A stretch of DNA of 64,000 nt, taken from CAVZMI01 sp050011775. GTDB lineage: Bacteria > Bacteroidota > Ignavibacteria > UBA10030 > CAVZMI01. The notes below the pieces were generated by a model. It was not told the origin of the DNA. It searched no databases and was given only the letters and a program-made list of their open reading frames with translations. Shown in pieces: positions 17,459 to 26,579 of this stretch. A program made the position numbers and the translations under genes. Where the stretch lies: positions 175,256 through 239,255 of the forward strand of contig JBEKIL010000004.1 of assembly GCA_050011775.1 (NCBI GenBank), given 5' to 3'. Positions within the stretch are counted from its first letter, which is position 1; every line of letters begins with the position of its first letter.

Positions 17459-17865
17459 AATATTCACCTATGAGAAAATTTATGTGAAAAGTCTATGTTC
17501 TTCCTCGCTCGTTGATACGGGAACAAACCGCATTTTTCATGACGCCTCGAGGATATTCAAAAACTCACATAATTCCACAGTGAAATTATGTATGCACAAT
17601 ACACAACCTTGAAAGGCCGCCAGGGTCGGGTTGTCTTGTCGTAGCTATTTTCGGAATGGGGAATTAATCAGGAACGACCTAATTATAGGCTTCCCGATAG
17701 AGCAGTAACGATATCTGTTTTGTTTGTAAAAGATAAAATTTCTGTTTGAAAAGTCAAGTATCCGTTTACGCGAAAGAGGTTATTATTCTTATAGGAATTA
17801 AAATAGCAAAAATAAAAAGAATTTCATAAATTTCATTAAATCTGAAAATAACTAAAGGGAAAAAA
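17459..17865. other. Intergenic region, divergent upstream region
   Basis: About 400 bp between the lipoprotein gene (leftward) and the intact quinone oxidoreductase gene (rightward). Short AT-rich stretches could hold promoters for both; an AAAGGGA ribosome site precedes the GTG at 17866. No repeat, RNA gene or convincing ORF was seen. Confidence 0.5.
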
Positions 17866-18834
17866 GTGAAAGCCATCATCATTTCACAAACCGGCGGACC
17901 CGAAGTGCTCGAATATAAATCAGCACCCATGCCGCACATCAAAGAGAATGAAGCGCTGGTCAAGATCGAAGCGATCGGCGTCAACTTCATCGACATCTAC
18001 CACCGGAGCGGATTGTACCCTATCCCCCTCCCCTTCACACCCGGCTCGGAAGCAGCAGGAATAGTCGAGGCTATAGGACAGAAAGTGACCGAGGTAACTA
18101 TCGGCCAGCGAGTTTCCTATGCAATGGTGATGGGCTCATACGCCGAATATGCCGCCGTCCCGGCGTGGAAACTTGTCCCGATACCGGAAACCATTCCGAT
18201 TCAGACAGCGGCAGCAACGATGCTGCAGGGTATGACGGCGCATTACCTCACTACATCTACGTATTCATTGAAATCCAACGATACCGTACTCATTCATGCG
18301 GCAGCAGGCGGAGTCGGACTGCTTCTTATCCAGATTGCTAAGCGAATTGGAGCCCGTGTGATCGGTACTGTCTCGACAGAAGAGAAAGCCACGCTCGCAA
18401 GAGAAGCCGGAGTCGACGATATCATTCTGTACACACAGCAGGATTTCGAAACCGAAGTAAAAAAAATTACCGGCGGTAAAGGTGTACAGGTTGTTTACGA
18501 CTCGGTGGGCAAAGACACATTTGTAAAAAGTCTCAATGTGCTTGTTCCACGCGGGATGATTGTGCTATTCGGACAATCGAGCGGAGTCGTTCCACCGTTT
18601 GATCTGAATATTTTAAGTCAGAAAGGTTCTCTGTTTATCAGCCGGCCTTCACTCGGCCATTATACACTAACGCGTGAAGAATTACTCTGGCGTGCAAACG
18701 ATTTGTTCACATGGATTGTCAAAGGCGAATTAAAAATCCGGGTCGATCGAACATATGCGCTAGCGCAGGCGGCCGAAGCGCATCGTGCATTGGCTGGGCG
18801 AGAAACGACGGGGAAGGTGCTGTTGATACCCTGA
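17866..18834 (+). CDS. NADPH:quinone oxidoreductase (zinc-independent MDR family)
   Basis: 322 residues, GTG start after an AAAGGGA ribosome site. Members of this medium-chain dehydrogenase/reductase branch (Qor, zeta-crystallin type) reduce quinones with NADPH. The GroES-like N-terminal domain (1-120) contains GVNFIDIYHRSGLYP and TPGSEAAGIVEAIG; the Rossmann domain has IHAAAGGVGLLLIQIAKRIG (about 145-165) and KGVQVVYDSVG. Structural zinc cysteines are absent, as expected. A truncated copy of its 5' end lies at 15715. No operon partner; the next gene is convergent. Confidence 0.92.
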   Translation: MKAIIISQTGGPEVLEYKSAPMPHIKENEALVKIEAIGVNFIDIYHRSGLYPIPLPFTPGSEAAGIVEAIGQKVTEVTIGQRVSYAMVMGSYAEYAAVPAWKLVPIPETIPIQTAAATMLQGMTAHYLTTSTYSLKSNDTVLIHAAAGGVGLLLIQIAKRIGARVIGTVSTEEKATLAREAGVDDIILYTQQDFETEVKKITGGKGVQVVYDSVGKDTFVKSLNVLVPRGMIVLFGQSSGVVPPFDLNILSQKGSLFISRPSLGHYTLTREELLWRANDLFTWIVKGELKIRVDRTYALAQAAEAHRALAGRETTGKVLLIP

Positions 18835-18930
18835 GGTTCATGTTGGAGGTCTTTAAATTTGTACTGTCGTTAAAGAACGATAACATTTTCTTAGTTAACG
18901 TTCGGTACTTTCCGGTATACCTAACTATTT

Positions 18931-19269
18931 TTAAAAATATTCCAGCCAAATTTCGGAAAGATAAATCAGGACCCATTTATAATTAAATAGAAGTACGACT
19001 ACCAGAATAACCAGTATTATCCTGAATATAATGGGCGCGGATTCTACTGGTCTCGCAACGAAACCTGAAATTCTCTTGACAACACCCCACGGAACTAAAA
19101 GACCAATTACAGCGAATAGCAGGGACGAGATTAAAATCTGAGTACCCGTACTTTTATCGGCGGTACCATGCTCCTCAGTCATTGTAGCAAACACACCGGC
19201 AAAGAAGCCGATGACAGACCAACAGAACATGTAGCCTATCTTGAGGAAAACTTTGAAAAAGAATGACAC
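18931..19269 (-). CDS. Small three-helix membrane protein, unknown function
   Basis: 112 residues with three predicted membrane segments (about 8-29, 45-62 and 82-105). It begins with GTG at 19269, four bases after a good GGAGG Shine-Dalgarno, which supports it as a real gene. No family is recognised. It is convergent with the quinone oxidoreductase gene and stands alone. Confidence 0.6.
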   Translation of the reverse strand: MSFFFKVFLKIGYMFCWSVIGFFAGVFATMTEEHGTADKSTGTQILISSLLFAVIGLLVPWGVVKRISGFVARPVESAPIIFRIILVILVVVLLFNYKWVLIYLSEIWLEYF

Positions 19270-19526
19270 TTGGCCTCCGGTTTGATCTAATGTGTCATCT
19301 ATAATAAATGCCTTACTTGGTGTCCATAATAAAGAGGAGCGGGACTCGTCATAACGGTTAATCTACAAATTTTTAAACAAAATAAAAATGTCGTTGTAAG
19401 CTTTATTCTTTTTCCCTTTTTCCTTAGAAAAAGCCATATAACACTTGCCTTCCAGCTCTATCCACCATGATACTTGACAGAAGCAAACGACCGCCGTATA
19501 TTTCAGCCAAGAAGAAATAGGTGGAG

Positions 19527-19602
19527 GCAAGGGTAAAGGTTGAGGTAAATGTTAAGGTAAAGGTAAAGGTAAAGGTTAAGGTTAAGGTTAAGATAAAGAT
19601 CG
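19527..19602. repeat. Degenerate tandem hexamer repeat GGTAAA/GGTTAA
   Basis: About twelve hexamer units alternate between GGTAAA and GGTTAA just before the DUF885-like gene. Read in the gene's frame they give an alternating Val-Lys string, which is unlikely to be a natural N-terminus. The array is rich in AAGG, so it could also act as a stretch of ribosome-binding-like sequence. Copy number changes by slippage would keep the frame. Confidence 0.75.
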
Positions 19603-19610
19603 AGTGGACT

Positions 19611-20957
19611 GTGAATCAAATAGCTGAATCGTACGTGAAGCTCGTCCTGGCTCTTGGCCTGCATGATGCAGATTATGTCGATGCGTATTATGGGCCGAAG
19701 GAGTGGGTAGGAGAGATAGAAAGAGAGGTAGAGGAAGAGGTAAAGTTTACCCTGAGCGAGTCCCGCGGCTCTGTCCCGAGCGACTCGACTCCCGCCGTTG
19801 GCGGGATCGAGGTCTTGTCGAAAGAAGCGGGACGAGTCGAAGGGGTTAAGGGTATAAACAGATCGCTTGAAAGAATACGCAATGAGGCGAAATCGCTTCT
19901 CTCCGAGCTTCCACCAGCAGCAACTCCTACGGGCGATGAAATCGTGCAACTCAGACATATGTATCTCAGCAAGCATATTCGGGCGCTGATCGCCCGAGCG
20001 GAAACACTTCTCGGAAAGAAATTATCGTTCGACGAAGAATCGGAAGCGTATTACGATGCGGTTGCACCGATTTACCCTGAAGATCATTTCCGGAAAATTC
20101 GAAACGATCTCGATTCCATACTTCCCGGTTACGGGAGTATTCCTGAACGGTATGATAATTTCAAAAACCAATTCATCATTCCAGATGAGAAACTCGATGC
20201 CGCGTTTTCAGTTGCTATCGAAGAATGCAGGAAGCGCACAAAAGAACATCTCCCCCTTCCAACGAACGAGAGTTTCAACCTCGAGTATGTCAATAAAAAA
20301 CCATGGAGCGGATATAATTGGTTTAAGGGAAATGCCCATAGCCTTATTCAGCTGAACACAGATCTTCCGATATTCATCGACCGGGCAGTCGATTTAGCCG
20401 CACATGAAGGATATCCCGGACATCATGTGTACAATTCACTCCTTGAACTGCATCTCTTCAAACAAAAAGGGTGGGTGGAATTTTCCATATTTCCGCTTTT
20501 CAGTCCACAGGCATTGATTGCAGAAGGGACGGCAAATTACGGCATTGAAGTCGTATTCACTCCATCAGAGCGAATTGACTTCGAGCGAGAGATTCTCTTC
20601 CCACTTACAGGACTCGATCCTTCGAAAGTCGAGCTCTATTATAGAATACATGAACTCTCAATGCGACTCGCGTACGCCGGGAATGAAGCAGCACGCGGAT
20701 ATCTTGATAGGAAGATCACCGCTGAAAAAGCCGTCGAGTGGTTAGTCGAATATGCGTTAATGTCGCATCAACGAGCCGAGCAGCGTATAGAATTTTTTGA
20801 TAAATATCGAAGCTATGTAATCAATTATAATCTCGGTCAGGATCTGGTTAAACGGTACCTCGAGCGTCTCGGTGCGACGGCGGATAATCCGGCAAAGCGT
20901 TGGGAAGAGTTTGCAAGATTGTTGGCTTCTCCAATGCTGCCGTCGGGATTACGATAA
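19611..20957 (+). CDS. DUF885-like putative metallopeptidase with an in-frame repeat insertion
   Basis: 448 residues from the GTG at 19611 (NQIAESYVKLVLALGLHDAD); the frame is open back to a GTG at 19521 through a hexamer repeat, so the start is uncertain. The key motif AAHEGYPGHHVYN (near residue 260) matches the HExxPGHH signature of DUF885-type proteins, thought to be zinc peptidases. Conserved surroundings include YADWxG-like YNWFKGNAHS and the C-terminal SMRLAYAGNEAARGYL. Residues about 47-78 are encoded by a 96 bp REP-like palindrome (19750-19845) and are not expected in relatives. No signal peptide is seen. Function remains putative. Confidence 0.7.
   Translation: MNQIAESYVKLVLALGLHDADYVDAYYGPKEWVGEIEREVEEEVKFTLSESRGSVPSDSTPAVGGIEVLSKEAGRVEGVKGINRSLERIRNEAKSLLSELPPAATPTGDEIVQLRHMYLSKHIRALIARAETLLGKKLSFDEESEAYYDAVAPIYPEDHFRKIRNDLDSILPGYGSIPERYDNFKNQFIIPDEKLDAAFSVAIEECRKRTKEHLPLPTNESFNLEYVNKKPWSGYNWFKGNAHSLIQLNTDLPIFIDRAVDLAAHEGYPGHHVYNSLLELHLFKQKGWVEFSIFPLFSPQALIAEGTANYGIEVVFTPSERIDFEREILFPLTGLDPSKVELYYRIHELSMRLAYAGNEAARGYLDRKITAEKAVEWLVEYALMSHQRAEQRIEFFDKYRSYVINYNLGQDLVKRYLERLGATADNPAKRWEEFARLLASPMLPSGLR
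19750..19845. repeat. REP-like element inserted in frame within a coding region
   Basis: The 96 bp unit begins CCCTGAGCGAGTCCCGC and ends GCGGGACGAGTCGAAGGGG, with a 7 bp GTCCCGC/GCGGGAC outer pairing and an inner CCCGC/GCGGG hairpin. Its length is a multiple of three and it has no stop in the gene's frame, so the host gene stays open. Confidence 0.7.
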
Positions 20958-21042
20958 TTATTCTATATCCCCGAGTTTCTACCATCGAGCGGTAGAATTC
21001 CACCGAATTCATTTGCCTTAGTAGTATAATCAAGAATTCTCC

Positions 21043-21071
21043 TTGAAATATTTTCTTGATTTGAGTACTAT
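21043..21071 (+). promoter_or_regulatory. Likely promoter of the acyl-CoA synthetase gene
   Basis: TTGAAA (21043-21048) and TACTAT (21066-21071) are separated by 17 bases, about 38 bases before the start codon. An AAAAGGAG ribosome site follows. Confidence 0.5.
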
Positions 21072-21108
21072 TGATGAACAACAGTATTAATTCAAAAAGG
21101 AGCACTCA

Positions 21109-23031
21109 ATGCAGCCGCGTACGATTCCATATCTTTTCGAAGAGAGTGTTCGCAAATATGCCAAAAATATACTCATGTGGGAAAAGACCGGCGATCACTA
21201 TACCGGCTCGACATACGAAGAGATCCGTGAGTCCGTATATCAATGTGCTGCAGGACTCCTGCATCTTGGTATACACAAAGGCGATAGGCTTGCACTCATC
21301 GCCGAAGGCCGGAATGCGTGGGTGATCTCCGAGTTAGGGATCTTTTATGCAGGAGCGATCAACGTCCCCCTCTCGGTGAAACTGAACGAACTCTCCGAAA
21401 TAAAATTCCGGCTTGCCCATTCGGGCTGCCGGATGGTCATCGTGTCGGCAAATCAACTTATAAAAATCCGTGAAATCGAACCCGATCTTCCCGAGCTCGA
21501 AAAAATTATTATTTTGGATCCGCTGGATTCATATGAAGAAGACGAGATTCCGTTCGACGAGCTCTTGAAGCTGGGGGGGGAATATCTCAAAGATCACCGA
21601 AACGAATTCGAGCAAACATGGCGGAATGCCGAAGAAAATGATGCGGCAAATATCTGCTACACATCGGGAACGACGGCAGATCCGAAGGGAGTCATTCTCA
21701 CACATCGCAACTATACCGCAAACGTCGAACAGGCTTCCGCCCTGCTCCCCATTCCCGAATATTATTGTTCGCTTCTGATTCTTCCCTGGGATCACTGCTT
21801 CGGACATACAGCCTGTATTTATACACTGATGCGCAACGGGGCGAGCATGGCGGCTGTGCAGGTCGGAAAAACCGGACTCGAGACTCTCAAAAATATTCCG
21901 ATCAACATAAAGGAAACGCGGCCTCATTTTCTATTGAGCGTTCCTGCGCTGGCAAAAAATTTTCGGAAGAATATTGAAAATGCAATAAAGGAAAAAGGAC
22001 CGAAAGTCGAAAAACTTTTTCAGAAAGCACTTAACTTCGCCTACGAATATAATGGAGAAGGATGGAACCGTGGGAAAGGTTTGAGAATGCTGCGCCGGCC
22101 TCTCTATCTTATCTTCGATCGGTTGATCTTCAGCAAGATCCGCGAGAATTTTGGCGGCAGACTTGAGTTTTTTATCGGAGGCGGCGCTTTGCTAGATATC
22201 GAGCTCCAGAAGTTTTTTTATGCAATTGGGATTCCTATGTTTCAGGGATATGGACTCACCGAAGCGACGCCCATTATCTCCGCCAATGTTCCCCTCAAAC
22301 ACAAGCTCGGTTCATCCGGATCGATCGTCAAAGATCTCGAAATAAAAATCTGTGATGAAAAAGGATATGAGCTGTCTGTCGGACAGCAGGGCGAAATCGT
22401 TGTACGCGGTGAAAACGTGATGGCCGGCTACTGGAAAAACGAGAAAGCTACGAAGGAGACCATACGCGACGGTTGGCTCTACACAGGTGACCTTGGATAC
22501 CTGGATGAAGACGGATTCTTGTATGTACTTGGTCGCGATAAGAGTCTGCTCATCGGAAGCGACGGAGAAAAATACAGTCCCGAAGGAATAGAAGAGGCGC
22601 TCATAGCACACTCCGACTACATCGACCAGATCATGCTTTATAATAATCAATCTCCCTATACGGTGGCATTGGTCGTCCCGAATAAAGATGCGCTCCTCCG
22701 TGCCATGCATTCTGATAATCTAAGCTGCCACACAATGGAGGGACAGGACGCCGCCTTGCGTAAGATTGAATCGGATATCCAGGATTACAAAACAAGCAGA
22801 AAATATGCCGGGATGTTTCCGGAACGATGGCTTCCTTCTGCAGTCGCCGTTCTGGGTGAGGGATTTACGGAACAGAACAGGTTTCTCAACAGCACGATGA
22901 AAATGGTCCGGGGGAAAATTACCGAATTCTATCAGAACCGGATCGAATACCTGTCCACGACCGAGGCAAAAAACATCTGTAATCCGCAAAATCGGATGAT
23001 CATCAAACGATTTGAGGAACACCAGGAATGA
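21109..23031 (+). CDS. Long-chain acyl-CoA synthetase (AMP-forming)
   Basis: 640 residues. It activates fatty acids to acyl-CoA through an acyl-adenylate. ANL-family motifs are complete: P-loop CYTSGTTADPKGVILTHRNY (near residue 185), FIGGGALLDIELQKF, GYGLTEATPIISAN (near 380), YTGDLGYLDEDGFLYVLGR (near 460) and the hinge/lysine region KSLLIGSDGEKYSPEGIEE. The length and the linker region fit the FadD15/LACS type. A strong AAAAGGAG site precedes the ATG. A fatty-acid role fits with the EtfBA-EMO operon at 27-34 kb, although the two loci are not contiguous. Confidence 0.93.
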   Translation: MQPRTIPYLFEESVRKYAKNILMWEKTGDHYTGSTYEEIRESVYQCAAGLLHLGIHKGDRLALIAEGRNAWVISELGIFYAGAINVPLSVKLNELSEIKFRLAHSGCRMVIVSANQLIKIREIEPDLPELEKIIILDPLDSYEEDEIPFDELLKLGGEYLKDHRNEFEQTWRNAEENDAANICYTSGTTADPKGVILTHRNYTANVEQASALLPIPEYYCSLLILPWDHCFGHTACIYTLMRNGASMAAVQVGKTGLETLKNIPINIKETRPHFLLSVPALAKNFRKNIENAIKEKGPKVEKLFQKALNFAYEYNGEGWNRGKGLRMLRRPLYLIFDRLIFSKIRENFGGRLEFFIGGGALLDIELQKFFYAIGIPMFQGYGLTEATPIISANVPLKHKLGSSGSIVKDLEIKICDEKGYELSVGQQGEIVVRGENVMAGYWKNEKATKETIRDGWLYTGDLGYLDEDGFLYVLGRDKSLLIGSDGEKYSPEGIEEALIAHSDYIDQIMLYNNQSPYTVALVVPNKDALLRAMHSDNLSCHTMEGQDAALRKIESDIQDYKTSRKYAGMFPERWLPSAVAVLGEGFTEQNRFLNSTMKMVRGKITEFYQNRIEYLSTTEAKNICNPQNRMIIKRFEEHQE

Positions 23032-23094
23032 ATTCAGTGTTTTTCATTCATATACTTTAAATAAACTTCTTTCACCTATCGCATATTTCTTTCA

Positions 23095-24252
23095 ATGAAA
23101 GCACTGAATTTTGTGATTTTTTTCTCGGTTTTTTTTGCAATCTACGGACTCAGTAATTATTACATTTACATTCGCGGCGCGCAGTCGATTCCGGCAGGAT
23201 CGCCGCTTAAAGGCTGGTATGTAATAATATTCCTCGTTGTTTCTCTTTCCTTTATTGTAGGCAGAGTACTTGAGCGATTCACACTCTCATTTGTCAGCGA
23301 ACTGTTCGTCTGGATCGGGAGTATCTGGCTTGCGGCTATGCTGTATTTCTTTCTTGCCATTATTCTTTTCGATTTTCTGCGATTGATGAATTTCATCTTT
23401 CACATTTTCCCCTCATGGATCACCGATGATTACGGCAGAACGAAGACCATCACGGCGTTGGTGACAATCAGCGCGGTTGCAGTTCTTCTCGCGGCAGCGT
23501 TCATCAATGCGCTGACCATTAGACTCCGTACACTCGAGATATCTATCCCTAAAAAAGTGGAAGAGATGAAATCAATGAATATCGTCGCCGTTTCGGATAT
23601 TCATCTCGGAACGATTATCGGGCGAAAACGATTTGACAGGATTGTCGACAAAATCAACGCCCTGCAGCCGGATATCGTCCTCTTCCCCGGCGATATTGTC
23701 GACGAAGATCTTGCGCCGGTGATAAAAGAAAACCTGGGCGAATCCTTGAAGAATATCAAGCCGAAGTATGGAGTATACGCGATAACCGGAAACCATGAAT
23801 ATATCGGCGGAGTCGAAGAAGCCTGCCGGTATTTGATCGCACACGGAGTGACGATGCTCAGAGATTCCGTTGTAAAAATCAACCGTAACCTTTTCTTAAT
23901 CGGACGTGAAGACAGGAGCATCGGACAATTTCAGGGGAAGCGGCGAAAGTCACTTGAAGATCTCATGGAAGAAGTCGACCTGACGTATCCGGTTATCCTC
24001 ATGGATCATCAGCCGTTTCACCTCGAGGAGGCAGTTCGGAATCGCGTCGATCTTCAACTTTCCGGGCATACCCATCACGGTCAGCTCTGGCCGTTGAATT
24101 ATATCACCGACAAGGTCTATGAGATCAGCTGGGGGTATGAAAAAAGAGAGCAGACACATATTTATGTCTCAAGCGGTGCCGGCAGCTGGGGTCCGCCAAT
24201 GAGACTTGGAAACACTCCTGAAATTGTAAACATTCATCTTCACTTCGAATGA
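23095..24252 (+). CDS. Membrane-anchored metallophosphoesterase (YaeI/YkuE type)
   Basis: 385 residues. Four hydrophobic segments occupy about residues 1-145; the calcineurin-like phosphoesterase domain follows. Metal-site motifs are all present: VAVSDIHLG (D, H), LFPGDIVDE, ITGNHEYIGG, ILMDHQPFH and LSGHTHHGQLWP. Relatives act as UDP-2,3-diacylglucosamine hydrolase-like or general phosphodiesterases; the exact substrate is not clear. It lies 63 bp after the acyl-CoA synthetase and may be cotranscribed. No strong Shine-Dalgarno is seen before the ATG. Confidence 0.88.
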   Translation: MKALNFVIFFSVFFAIYGLSNYYIYIRGAQSIPAGSPLKGWYVIIFLVVSLSFIVGRVLERFTLSFVSELFVWIGSIWLAAMLYFFLAIILFDFLRLMNFIFHIFPSWITDDYGRTKTITALVTISAVAVLLAAAFINALTIRLRTLEISIPKKVEEMKSMNIVAVSDIHLGTIIGRKRFDRIVDKINALQPDIVLFPGDIVDEDLAPVIKENLGESLKNIKPKYGVYAITGNHEYIGGVEEACRYLIAHGVTMLRDSVVKINRNLFLIGREDRSIGQFQGKRRKSLEDLMEEVDLTYPVILMDHQPFHLEEAVRNRVDLQLSGHTHHGQLWPLNYITDKVYEISWGYEKREQTHIYVSSGAGSWGPPMRLGNTPEIVNIHLHFE

Positions 24253-24298
24253 CAGATATTGTAATACTGGCAAAAATTTATCAGTGAAGGAGCATCCA

Positions 24299-25774
24299 AT
24301 GCATTTATTCCGATCGCTTTCCAAAAAAAGTGTTCTATTTTTATTTTTAATACTGATACCTCATTCTTTTCAACTCGATGCGCAACGATCCAGCATCGAT
24401 GCCAGAAACGCACCGGAATTCATCCAGCCGCTTCTTATCTATGAATATTGCAGAATCCTTACATCACCGAAATACACCGGGCGTCTGACGGGGAGCGTTG
24501 GATTTACAGAGGCAGCGCTATGGATAGAAACCCAATTGAGAGGATGGGGCTTACAACCTATGGATACAGCCGGACATTACCTGCAGGGATTTCCAGCGGC
24601 ATATTCAGAAATTAAAAATGCCTCCATGACTATCATTCTTCCCGCCACTGCGGACTCGGCAGCCAGAAAATTTGTCCTCGAACCCGTAAAGGATTTTCTT
24701 CCCTTCTTCTCCGCCGATTCAGGAACGCAATCCGGAAAAGCAGTATTTGCCGGCTGGGGGATCAGCGCCCCCGAACTTGGTTATGATGACTATGCCGGGC
24801 TCGATGTCCGTGGAAAATTCGTCATGTGTTTTCGCAAGACACCCGATCCATCCGACGATCGATTCACACCCTTTAATGAGAGCCGTAGGCGCATGTCCAT
24901 TGCTAAGGAACACGGTGCGATCGGGGTAATTGCCCTCAATGATGAAGTCCTAGCCCATCCATATGGCGACCGGATCGCGAATTTCATCCCGGTAATGATT
25001 GCCTTCAAAACAGCGGACATGATTCTGGAAGAAAAAGGAACCCGATGCGATTCTCTCAAGGCTGTGCTTCTTCGAACGAAAAAACCCTCTTCATTCGAGA
25101 CCGGGACTGTTATTGAGTGCACGGTCTCTTCACATTATCACCCGGATGAAAGGGGATACAATGTTGTGGGGATTATCAAGGGCTCCGATTCAACACTTAA
25201 GAAGGAATGCATTGTCATTGGAGCTCATGCAGATCACTGCGGTCAGTTTAAAAATAAAATATTCTCAGGCGCCGACGATAATGCAAGCGGAACAGCTGTT
25301 GTAATGGAAATCGCACGTACCTTCGCTACACTTAATGTCAAACCGAAGCGTTCGATCGTCGTTGTGCTCTTCGGTGGGGAGGAAATGGGATTGAAAGGCT
25401 CGGAATATTTTGTCTCGCATATTCCACAAAAATTTTCAAAAGTTGCCGGCATGCTCAATTTTGATATGGTAGGCGAAGGCGACGGAACAAATTGCAGCTT
25501 TTCTTCTCCTGATTTTAAAAATATACTAATTGAGGCTGACGGTCCGGTCGGCACTTTACAGAATACGCACCTTATGAAAAAGGATGAGGCATTGTTAAGC
25601 GACTATGCTTCATTTCTGAAACAGGGTATTCCCTGCCTGTCGTTCTCGTCAAACGGTCCGCATCTGAGTTATCATCAAACAGGAGACACACTCTACCGTC
25701 TCAATCCGGATATCATGGCGGACGTCGCCATTCTCGGTTTCCGGGCGGCATATATAATAGCGAATAGAGAATGA
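24299..25774 (+). CDS. Exported M28-family zinc peptidase
   Basis: 491 residues from the ATG at 24299; a GTG at 24284 is in frame but overlaps the GAAGGAG ribosome site that serves this ATG. A signal peptide ends near QLDAQ. M28 peptidases are di-zinc aminopeptidases. The PA-like insert (about 120-230) is followed by the catalytic domain with GAHADHCGQF, FSGADDNASGTAVVMEIA, LFGGEEMGLKGSEYF, MLNFDMVGEG and the late zinc His in HLSYHQTGDTL. All ligands are present, so it should be active in the periplasm or outside the cell. Confidence 0.9.
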   Translation: MHLFRSLSKKSVLFLFLILIPHSFQLDAQRSSIDARNAPEFIQPLLIYEYCRILTSPKYTGRLTGSVGFTEAALWIETQLRGWGLQPMDTAGHYLQGFPAAYSEIKNASMTIILPATADSAARKFVLEPVKDFLPFFSADSGTQSGKAVFAGWGISAPELGYDDYAGLDVRGKFVMCFRKTPDPSDDRFTPFNESRRRMSIAKEHGAIGVIALNDEVLAHPYGDRIANFIPVMIAFKTADMILEEKGTRCDSLKAVLLRTKKPSSFETGTVIECTVSSHYHPDERGYNVVGIIKGSDSTLKKECIVIGAHADHCGQFKNKIFSGADDNASGTAVVMEIARTFATLNVKPKRSIVVVLFGGEEMGLKGSEYFVSHIPQKFSKVAGMLNFDMVGEGDGTNCSFSSPDFKNILIEADGPVGTLQNTHLMKKDEALLSDYASFLKQGIPCLSFSSNGPHLSYHQTGDTLYRLNPDIMADVAILGFRAAYIIANRE

Positions 25775-25827
25775 GGAAGCAGAGCTGGATTTCACTCGCA
25801 TATTAATGCAGACAAGGTTGCCTCTAC

Positions 25828-25867
25828 AACTTTAAACTTTAAACCTTAAACCTTCAAACCTATAACC
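25828..25867. repeat. Short degenerate heptamer repeat TTAAACC
   Basis: Five or six imperfect copies of (CT)TTAAAC(C) in a row between the convergent M28 and asparaginase-like genes. The reverse complement is GGTTTAA, similar in style to the hexamer array at 19527. Confidence 0.55.
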
Positions 25868-25880
25868 CGTTGGTTTCTTG

Positions 25881-26372
25881 TTATTTCACCTCTTCAAACT
25901 CTCCTGTTTTTCTGTTCTTTCGTACGTTATCCCAGTTAAAATATCGTCCGTTCATGGCGATATAAACACCGTGTGGAAGCGTTTCGGAAAACGCTATTGC
26001 ACTCCCTAAATTGAATAATCCGTCGGAGCTTCCGAATTTATACGGAATCATGGCGCCGGTCAGGACGATTGTCTTCTTATGGATATTCTCTCCGAGAATC
26101 CGGGCCGTGATAGCCATCGTATCCGTTCCATGCGTGATCAGGATGCGGTCGCTCTTCGCACGTTTACAGGAATTTAGAATTATCTGCCGATCTCTATCCG
26201 TCATCAGGAGACTGTCGATCATCATAAGTACTCTGATTTTAACGTCGACTTTCGAGCGGCCAAGTTTCAACATTTCATAAAGATGAGTGTCTTTGAAGAA
26301 AAGCTTTCCATCCAGCTCATGATATTCCTTATCGAATGTGCCGCCCGTAATAAAGATCTGTATTGTTGCCAT
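25881..26372 (-). CDS. Short asparaginase-like protein (N-terminal domain only)
   Basis: 163 residues, about half the length of type I/II L-asparaginases. The first catalytic threonine is in FITGGTFDKEYHE (TGGT) and the second in ILITHGTDTMAITAR (HGTDT), and VLTGAMIP is also conserved, so the N-terminal domain active-site set is mostly there. The C-terminal domain that completes the dimeric active site is missing. The coding frame ends cleanly in EFEEVK, so this looks like the known small single-domain branch rather than a broken gene. Substrate unknown. It stands alone, convergent with the M28 peptidase. Confidence 0.8.
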   Translation of the reverse strand: MATIQIFITGGTFDKEYHELDGKLFFKDTHLYEMLKLGRSKVDVKIRVLMMIDSLLMTDRDRQIILNSCKRAKSDRILITHGTDTMAITARILGENIHKKTIVLTGAMIPYKFGSSDGLFNLGSAIAFSETLPHGVYIAMNGRYFNWDNVRKNRKTGEFEEVK

Positions 26373-26579
26373 GACTGTCTGACCTACTAATTTTAGATGT
26401 ACTGTTTTAAGTAATCCGAATGATTTGAGTGAGACTTAAAATAATAAAAATGAGTATCGTGTGCAAGAAACCGCCGCGGACGTATTATATTGCTTTTTTC
26501 AACTCGAATTGCTACCATAAATCACACAACATTCGTCGACATCGCGGACAATTAACATTCTTTATTCACAACCGGTTCC

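Noticed and set aside
19503..19976. 157-codon minus-strand frame rich in Leu-Tyr-Leu-Asn
   Set aside because: It is the hexamer repeat read backwards.
25828..25867. Possible CRISPR or telomere-like array
   Set aside because: Units are too short and no spacers are present; it is only a simple degenerate repeat. No CRISPR array was seen anywhere in the window.
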